Assembly (NCBI GenBank): GCA_002408385.1
Contig: DHSB01000106.1
Location: forward strand, 1 to 18,921
Length of the DNA: 18,921 bases
From: Myxococcales bacterium UBA5297
GTDB taxonomy: Bacteria > Myxococcota > Myxococcia > Myxococcales > UBA5297
Direction of reading: 5' to 3'
Below are positions 14,025 to 18,921 of this stretch, piece after piece. Position 1 is the first letter of the stretch; each line of letters opens with the position of its first letter. Under the pieces are notes generated by a model that saw only the letters and a list, made by a program, of their open reading frames with translations, did not search any database and was not told the DNA's origin. A program made the position numbers and the translations under genes.

Positions 14025-15387
14025 GGGCGCCTCCGGCGAGCGCGAGGTCGGGAACGAGGGTGGCGACGCTGCGCCGCTCGGGCCGCAGCAGGTCGGCCGC
14101 GACCCGGCGGATATCGTCGTTGCTCACCTCGGCGTAGAGGCGCACGAGATCGAGCGCGCGCCGCCAGTCGCCGAGCAACAGCTCGTTGGTGCCAAGCGCG
14201 TGGGCGCGCCCGTTGTTCGAGGCGATCTCGCGCAGCAGGTGCGAACGGAGCAGCCCCTTCGCGCGCCGCAGCTCGGACTCGGTCAGGCCCTTGTCGACGA
14301 CGCGCTCGAGCTCCACGTCGACCGCCCGAAGCGCGCGGTCGGCCTTGACCCCCGGGTTGAGCTCGGCGAGCAGGGAGAACAGGCCAGGATCGACGTGCCA
14401 GGTGAAGTCGACGAAGAGGTTGGCGGCGAGCATCTTCTCGTAGACCAGGCTGCGCACCAGCCGGCCGCCGGGACCGGCCGAGAGCGCGTACTGCAGCAGG
14501 TCGAGCGCCGGCGCGTCGGCGCTGGTTCCCGCGGGGGCTTTGTACGCGATGGCCAAAGCCTGGGCGTGGGCCGGGAAGCGCACCTCGGCGCGCCGCTCGC
14601 CGCGCTGCGGCGGCTCGGTCGACGCGGCCGGGGGCACCGGCGGCCCGCTCGGGATGTGCGCGTAGGCGCGCTCGATAAGCTCGAGCGCCTTGCCGGACTC
14701 GAAGTCGCCGACGAGCCAGACCGTGGCGTTGTTCGGCGCGTAGTAGGTGCGGAAGAACTCGAGGCAGTCCTCGCGGGTGATCGCGTCGAGGTCCTCCATC
14801 CAGCCGATGATCGGCCAGCCGTAGGGATGGGCCTGGAAGGCGAGCGCCTGCAAGGTCTCGTCGAGCAGGCCCAGCACCGAGTTCTCGACCGCATAGCGCC
14901 GCTCTTCCTTGACCACCTCGCGCTCGCTCGCGAGCGCCTCCGGAGTCAGCGCGAGCGAGCGCATGCGGTCGCTCTCGAGGTCGACGACAAGCTCGAGGGC
15001 CTCGGCGGCGAAGTCCTCGAAGTAGGCGGTCAGGTCGTGCGAGGTGAACGCGTTCGAGTGGCCGCCATTGCTCTCGAGCACGCGATCGAACTCCTTCGGG
15101 CCGTACTTGGCCGCCCCGTTGAACATCATGTGCTCGAGCAGGTGCGCGATGCCGGTGCGGCCCGGCCGCTCGTTGCGCGAGCCCACCTTGAAGAAGGTGT
15201 AGTACGAGACCGCCGGCACCGACCGGTCCTCGAGCAGCCGCACCGTCAGGCCATTGGCGAGCCTGTGCTCCTCCAGGTCGAAGAGCCGCGGGTCCAACGG
15301 CCGCGGCTCGGCCAGCTCCAGGCCGAGCACCCTCGCCTTCTTCTCGGGCCTTCTCGACGGTGTGCGAACCTTGGTCTGCGACGGCAT
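14017..15387 (-). CDS. M16-family zinc metallopeptidase, catalytic subunit
   Basis: A 456-residue M16 peptidase. The zinc motif HLLEH is at 82-86 (GIAHLLEHMMFNG), with the third ligand in EVVKEERR (E161/E162), spacing typical of the family. The N-terminal half covers about 40-250 and the C-terminal half about 255-456, including GGRLVRSLVYEKMLA. Family members cleave small peptides, signal or transit peptides, or misfolded fragments. The start is ambiguous: ATG at 15387 (weak GGAAAA upstream) or 15453, which adds 22 residues. Neither has a strong binding site or gives a signal peptide. The next gene, its motif-less partner, starts inside the last eight bases. The pair follows the hydrolase genes by about 45 or 111 bases, depending on the start. 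Confidence 0.87.
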   Translation of the reverse strand: MPSQTKVRTPSRRPEKKARVLGLELAEPRPLDPRLFDLEEHRLANGLTVRLLEDRSVPAVSYYTFFKVGSRNERPGRTGIAHLLEHMMFNGAAKYGPKEFDRVLESNGGHSNAFTSHDLTAYFEDFAAEALELVVDLESDRMRSLALTPEALASEREVVKEERRYAVENSVLGLLDETLQALAFQAHPYGWPIIGWMEDLDAITREDCLEFFRTYYAPNNATVWLVGDFESGKALELIERAYAHIPSGPPVPPAASTEPPQRGERRAEVRFPAHAQALAIAYKAPAGTSADAPALDLLQYALSAGPGGRLVRSLVYEKMLAANLFVDFTWHVDPGLFSLLAELNPGVKADRALRAVDVELERVVDKGLTESELRRAKGLLRSHLLREIASNNGRAHALGTNELLLGDWRRALDLVRLYAEVSNDDIRRVAADLLRPERRSVATLVPDLALAGGAHD

Positions 15388-15498
15388 GGGCGTTTTCCGG
15401 GGCGAGGCTTGGGGAAAGGGCGCCAACGTACGGGCAGCCCGCTCCTCAAGCAAGCGCTCGCCCGCTCGAGCGAAGGCGGTAGACGGCCGCTGCTGCCT

Positions 15499-16569
15499 TC
15501 AGGGGCTCGCGGGCGTGTGCTCATCGAGGAACGAGAGCAGCCGCGGCCAGAGCTCCTCGTCGGCGCGCTCGCCGATGATCAGGTCGACGTGCCCGTAGTC
15601 GTGGCGAAATCCGTTCTCCTCGCCGGCGACGAAGAACTGCTTGGGCCCGCCGAGGTAGTCGTAGCCGGCCTTGGCGGCGGGGCTGGGCGCGGTGCGGTCG
15701 GCCTTGCCGGCGACGACGAGGACCGGGGTGCGCACCTGGCCAAGCAGCGCGCGATAGTCGAGCGCGCCGTCGGCCGAGAGCATCGCGCCCTCGCGGATCC
15801 ACAGTCCGAACTGGCGCAGTACTCCTCCGGAGACGGTGCCCAGGCCCACGGCGATGAAGCGCTGCCACAGCTCGCGACTGACGTTCTCCGGGTTGTAGAG
15901 CAGGTAATCGGTTGGGGCCTTGATATAGCCGTGCAGCGGCATGACCGCGTGGGCGATGGTCGGCATGTCGACCGTGTCGATGTTGCGGGCGACGCTCTTG
16001 CCGATCTCTCTGAGGACACGCTCGTTCATCTCGCCGAGCGCGAAACGGGCCGGCGAACCGAGGGTCACCGCGGCGTTGATGGCCGCGCCGCCGCGCGCCA
16101 GATAGATGTAGCCGACCAGGCCCCCCATGCTGTGCCCGATGTAGTCGACCTTGGCAGACCCGGTGAGCTCCGAGATCCTGCCGATGGCCGCGGGCAGGTC
16201 CTCGGTCGCAAAGGTGTCGATGGTGTAGCGGTAGGAGCGCCCCTCGCGCGGCGCCGGATGGTCGGAGTCACCCCCGCCGCGCAGCGAGACGGTGAAGGTG
16301 TCGCGGCCCTGCGCGGCGAACCAGCGGGCGAGGCTGTGCTCGGCGTCGAGATCCATGTTCCTGCCGTTGGCGCTGATCCCGTGACACAGCAGCAGCGGCA
16401 GGCCATTCGCCTCGCCCCGGGGCCGATAGCGCACGAGCGCGATGTTCCAGCCGTCGCCGGTGCGAGCGGTGATCCTCTCGGCCTCGGGCGGCAGCGGCTC
16501 CGCATAGAGCGGCACGAGCGCACATCCACAGGCCAGCAACGACGCGGCAAAAAGGCCGAGCGCCCTCAT
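15499..16569 (-). CDS. Alpha/beta hydrolase, putative lipoprotein, intact triad
   Basis: A 356-residue alpha/beta hydrolase. The N-terminus is a lipoprotein-like signal (FAASLLACGCALVP, lipobox LLAC at C14 or the second Cys at 16), placing it in the envelope. The oxyanion region is LLLCHGISANGRN (59-71). The nucleophile elbow is GHSMGG (145-150, S147). The acid is D291 in VVAGKADRTAP and the histidine is H327 in YGHVDLIIG. This resembles lipase/esterase and PHA-depolymerase-type hydrolases, but the substrate cannot be assigned. The ATG overlaps the TGA of the preceding hydrolase gene by four bases. The frame also runs upstream to 17025 in antisense-like sequence, which is rejected because the signal sequence begins at 16569. 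Confidence 0.88.
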   Translation of the reverse strand: MRALGLFAASLLACGCALVPLYAEPLPPEAERITARTGDGWNIALVRYRPRGEANGLPLLLCHGISANGRNMDLDAEHSLARWFAAQGRDTFTVSLRGGGDSDHPAPREGRSYRYTIDTFATEDLPAAIGRISELTGSAKVDYIGHSMGGLVGYIYLARGGAAINAAVTLGSPARFALGEMNERVLREIGKSVARNIDTVDMPTIAHAVMPLHGYIKAPTDYLLYNPENVSRELWQRFIAVGLGTVSGGVLRQFGLWIREGAMLSADGALDYRALLGQVRTPVLVVAGKADRTAPSPAAKAGYDYLGGPKQFFVAGEENGFRHDYGHVDLIIGERADEELWPRLLSFLDEHTPASP

Positions 16570-17588
16570 TGCCTTCGCGCCTCCGCCTTCAAGAACCGCA
16601 GCACCGGGTCGTACACGTCCAGCCGGGACCAGCGGCCGAAGAGCATGCCGAGATGACCGTAGTCGAGCAGCGCACCCTCGACCAGGCTCAGCACGCGCAC
16701 GTGCGTCCGGCCGGGCAGAACATCGCGCAGCGGGGTCGAGAACTCGGGGTGGATCCAGTTGTCGCGCGGGGCGAACAACAGAAGACTGGGTCCGGGATAC
16801 CGCCCGGCTATCGCGCGGACGTCTTCGCCAGAGACCGTGATCGCCCCGGCCTTCATGAAGCCGCCGAGCTGAGCGACCAGATTCCGGGGCACGCGCGAGA
16901 CGGTAAGCCGCCGCAGCTCGGCCAACTCGTGCGCGGAGATCGAGCGGTCGGAGGCGAGCATCACCTCGAACCAGGAGCGCCCGTAGAACAGCGGCCGTTG
17001 CAGGAGCGCTGACAGGTCGATCCATGGTCCCGCCTCCTCGAGCCGCCCGAGCGCCTCGGCGACCGGCTCGTTGGGGACGTCGAGGGTGATCGCCGCCTGC
17101 AGACCGACGACCCCGGAGACCTGCTCCGGGTGGCGCCCGGCGAGCATGAAGGCGATGGTGCCGCCCAGGCCGAGCCCGCCGAGAAAGATGCGCTCGTGCC
17201 CGGAGCTGGCCTGGGCGAAGGCAGCCTCCGCGTCGCCTTCGACGAGCGCCTCGAAGTCAAAGCCGCCAAGCGGGACCTCGGAGGCGCCCGCCCCGCGGTA
17301 TTCGACGACGAAGACCTCGAAGCCGCGGCGCATCAGGAAGGGCGCAAGCCCACGGCCGAACACGTCGTAGACGCGGTGGGTCATTCCGACATCGGGAAAG
17401 AGCAGCACCCGGCCCCGGCTCGCCCGCGGGCCTCCGTCGGGCACGTACCGATAGAGCGCGACGCGGGTATCGTCGCGGGTGCGCAACCCCGAGAGGTGCT
17501 TGCCGACGCGCCAGGGGCCCTCGGCGCGAGCCGTAGGCGTCAGCAGCAGAGCACAGGCCAGGAAAAGGGTGGAGCAGAGGCGCGGCAT
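16566..17588 (-). CDS. Exported alpha/beta hydrolase-like protein lacking the nucleophile serine
   Basis: A 340-residue alpha/beta hydrolase fold protein with a Sec-type signal peptide (LFLACALLLTPTARA, likely cleavage after A22). The fold markers are VLLFPDVGMTHRVYD (61-75), the VFVVEYRGAGAS strand-turn (92-103) and the nucleophile elbow, which reads GGLGLGG at 137-143. Glycine (G140) therefore replaces serine where GxSxG is expected. An acidic residue in FAPRDNW and a histidine in DYGHLGML, both in triad-like positions, remain, and the latter echoes the YGHVDL of the coupled downstream hydrolase. It is probably a non-catalytic paralog partnering the intact enzyme, with which it shares a four-base stop/start overlap. 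The elbow was confirmed directly from the DNA at 17159-17185. The start lacks a Shine-Dalgarno. Confidence 0.82.
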   Translation of the reverse strand: MPRLCSTLFLACALLLTPTARAEGPWRVGKHLSGLRTRDDTRVALYRYVPDGGPRASRGRVLLFPDVGMTHRVYDVFGRGLAPFLMRRGFEVFVVEYRGAGASEVPLGGFDFEALVEGDAEAAFAQASSGHERIFLGGLGLGGTIAFMLAGRHPEQVSGVVGLQAAITLDVPNEPVAEALGRLEEAGPWIDLSALLQRPLFYGRSWFEVMLASDRSISAHELAELRRLTVSRVPRNLVAQLGGFMKAGAITVSGEDVRAIAGRYPGPSLLLFAPRDNWIHPEFSTPLRDVLPGRTHVRVLSLVEGALLDYGHLGMLFGRWSRLDVYDPVLRFLKAEARRQ

Positions 17589-17596
17589 CGCCGGGC

Positions 17597-17625
17597 ATCA
17601 GAGCGCGAAATGCGTTTCCTGTCAC
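17597..17625 (-). promoter_or_regulatory. Candidate promoter of the hydrolase/peptidase cluster
   Basis: On the minus strand, GTGACA (17625-17620, 5/6) and TCTGAT (17602-17597, 4/6) are 17 bases apart. Only eight bases separate the -10 from the ATG at 17588, which implies a leaderless or nearly leaderless message, in line with the missing ribosome binding site. Confidence 0.4.
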
Positions 17626-17640
17626 CCGACACGGCCGGGT

Positions 17641-17668
17641 TGGCCAAGCTTGTGGCAGGCTTGGGCCA
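17641..17668. repeat. Imperfect inverted repeat between divergent genes
   Basis: TGGCCAAGC (17641-17649) faces GCTTGGGCCA (17659-17668), complementary except for one extra G. It lies between the divergently transcribed hydrolase and ASH-domain lipoprotein genes, a position suited to a shared operator, though no cognate regulator is visible. Confidence 0.4.
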
Positions 17669-17773
17669 CAGGAGGCGGCCCGCCGGGCGAGCGCAGGGTA
17701 GCGGCGGGTTGACCTCCCAAGCTATCCTGTGTCGTTCTCGAGACTTGGTTGGCCGCTCGACCCCGGAGTCGTC

Positions 17774-18921
17774 ATGCGTTTACGCGAGTGCTCTCTGTTC
17801 CTTTTGGTGCTCCTCTCCGCCTCGCTCGTCGCGGGCTGCGAAGACAAGGAGGTCTTCCGCCCCGCTGCGGGCATCCCCGTCATCGAGGAGTACGGCGCCA
17901 GCGGCGAGGTGAATCTCGTCACTGAGACCGTGGTCGACTTCGGCCCTGTGCTCGTCGGCAGCCGTCTTGAGCGCAAGGTCCTGCTGCGCAACGACGGCCG
18001 CGGCAGCTTCCGGGTCGAGACCGTCACCGAGGCCGAGGGGTTCGACAGCGCCTTCCGCTACCAGTTCGAGCCCTTCACCCTCACGGTCGGCGACCGCAAG
18101 GAGCTGGTCTTCTACTTCGAGCCCTCGGGCGACGAAGGCGATAGGGCGAGCACCTTGACGCTGAACGTCATCGACGGCAGCTCCGAGGCGCTGGTGATCG
18201 ACCTGAAGGGCCGCGCGGTCAAGGGCGGCTGCCTCGTCGAGCCGGTCGAGTCGCTCGATTTCGGCTCGGTCGCCCTGCAGACCTCCTTCACGAAGCAGGT
18301 CAAGATCTCCAACTCCTCCGACCTCGACTGGAAGGTGAGCGTCGACGACATCTCCAGCGAGATCGATGTCGACGCCTTCAGGTTCTCCGGCTTCGAGGCC
18401 GGCGAATACACGGTGCCGGCACACGGCGAGATCGTCATCCCCATCGAGTTCAAGCCGACCCACAACGGCGAGCACAGCGCGTTCCTGCCCATCCCCGCTC
18501 CGGCGATGTGCCAGCCGAGCATCCTCCAGCTCACCGGCAAGGGCGTCGACCAGGTGCTCGAGTGCGAGCCGAAGGTGCTCGCGGTCGATTCGACGACGGG
18601 CGCCGAGCGCTGGCTGTGCCGACTCGACTTTGGCTTCGTCAACCCGAACTCCAAGGCGGTCTCGCAGACGCTCTTTCGCAACCTGGGCAACCAGGACATC
18701 ACCATCACCGGCTTCGAGCTGTCGCAGCCTCCGGGCAAAGGCGAGCCCTTCGACATCGAGACCGCCGAGACCAGCTTCGTCGTGCCGGCCGGCGGCGGCG
18801 AGATCCCCATCCCGCTCTCCTTCCTGCCCACGCTGCTCGGCCTGCAGACCGGCCGGCTCTACTACCTGACCGACGACGCCAAGCTCCCCGAGGGCGAGGT
18901 CGAGCTGATGGGCACCGGGGG
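17774..18921 (+). CDS. Lipoprotein with repeated ASH/choice-of-anchor-D domains (3' end cut by window)
   Basis: At least 382 residues; the frame is open to the window edge. A lipoprotein signal peptide (LFLLVLLSASLVAGC) gives lipobox LVAGC with acylated C22, followed by EDKE. Three consecutive beta-sandwich repeats follow at about 50-148, 152-257 and 262-382. Each opens with a family-typical phrase (VVDFGPVLVGS, SLDFGSVALQT, RLDFGFVNPNS) and then R/S-N-x-G or similar turns (LLRNDGRG, ISNSSD, FRNLGNQ). These match ASH/HYDIN-like or choice-of-anchor-D domains, which are common in myxobacterial surface proteins. C153, C246, C264 and C282 might form disulfides. The start is set by CGGAG at 17764-17768. 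The role is probably cell-surface binding or scaffolding; the true length is unknown. Confidence 0.87.
   Translation, partial: MRLRECSLFLLVLLSASLVAGCEDKEVFRPAAGIPVIEEYGASGEVNLVTETVVDFGPVLVGSRLERKVLLRNDGRGSFRVETVTEAEGFDSAFRYQFEPFTLTVGDRKELVFYFEPSGDEGDRASTLTLNVIDGSSEALVIDLKGRAVKGGCLVEPVESLDFGSVALQTSFTKQVKISNSSDLDWKVSVDDISSEIDVDAFRFSGFEAGEYTVPAHGEIVIPIEFKPTHNGEHSAFLPIPAPAMCQPSILQLTGKGVDQVLECEPKVLAVDSTTGAERWLCRLDFGFVNPNSKAVSQTLFRNLGNQDITITGFELSQPPGKGEPFDIETAETSFVVPAGGGEIPIPLSFLPTLLGLQTGRLYYLTDDAKLPEGEVELMGTG

Noticed and set aside
13795..16656. A 953-codon open frame on the + strand
   Set aside because: It is antisense to the M16 and hydrolase genes, whose motifs are intact. Its peptide is Arg/Glu/Leu-biased low-complexity sequence typical of high-GC antisense frames. 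The same reasoning rejects + frames at 9476-11725 and 4102-5706.
16570..17025. Upstream extension of the intact alpha/beta hydrolase
   Set aside because: It overlaps the other hydrolase gene in a different frame, and the lipoprotein signal begins exactly at 16569.
17709..17728. TTGACC ... TATCCT as a sigma-70 promoter for the lipoprotein gene
   Set aside because: The spacing is only eight bases, far from the 16-18 required. A sigma-54 match near 17654 also fails on spacing of its GG and GC.
1..18921. tRNA, rRNA, insertion sequence or prophage genes
   Set aside because: No transposase or integrase motifs, terminal inverted repeats with target duplications, or tRNA-like cloverleaf sequences were recognised anywhere in the window.

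Overview
The window is high-GC bacterial chromosome. The gene content (PilZ protein, choice-of-anchor-D/ASH-type lipoprotein, paired M16 peptidases, Ycf46-like AAA ATPase, small acidic-tailed zinc ribbon, dense translational overlaps) suggests a myxobacterium-like member of the Myxococcota (former Deltaproteobacteria). This placement is inferred from gene families and style only; no rRNA or tRNA is present to confirm it.

Layout. (1) 1-604, +: a ribbon-helix-helix DNA-binding protein overlapping a small unknown ORF, with short direct and inverted repeats in front and an intrinsic terminator behind. (2) 769-5622, -: five closely spaced genes, read from the right: a divergent long-chain acyl-CoA synthetase-like protein, the gyrase-inhibitor-type zinc protein YacG, a D-2-hydroxyacid dehydrogenase, a CpsB/YwqE-type PHP phosphatase and a YbhN/UPF0104 flippase-like membrane protein. 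(3) 5757-8214, +: an acidic-tailed zinc ribbon protein behind a near-consensus sigma-70 promoter, an exported bifunctional-nuclease-family (DUF151) protein, a DUF4870 (Tic20-like) membrane protein and a PilZ protein, with a strong terminator before PilZ. (4) 8215-8867: an intergenic stretch between convergent genes that holds a striking tandem array, 18 consecutive 21-22 bp half-units (nine 42-44 bp units), each beginning CGYCA or a one-base variant. (5) 8868-12336, -: an unknown protein and a SixA-like phosphatase, then a Ycf46-like AAA+ ATPase translationally coupled to a zinc-ribbon/coiled-coil/transmembrane protein. (6) 12675-17588, -: two alpha/beta hydrolases (one lacking the nucleophile serine, one intact) followed by two M16 peptidases (one with HxxEH, one without), both pairs coupled by overlapping stop/start codons. 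(7) 17774-end, +: a lipoprotein made of repeated ASH-like beta-sandwich domains, cut by the window edge.

How the genes may work together. The AAA ATPase and its membrane zinc-ribbon partner look like one functional unit. The two intact-plus-degenerate enzyme pairs suggest heteromeric envelope enzymes. The PHP phosphatase and flippase-like protein could belong to envelope polysaccharide or lipid handling. The most unexplained element is the 21.5-bp-period repeat array at 8311-8698. It is non-coding by its period, is not a CRISPR array, and its spacing is close to two DNA helical turns.
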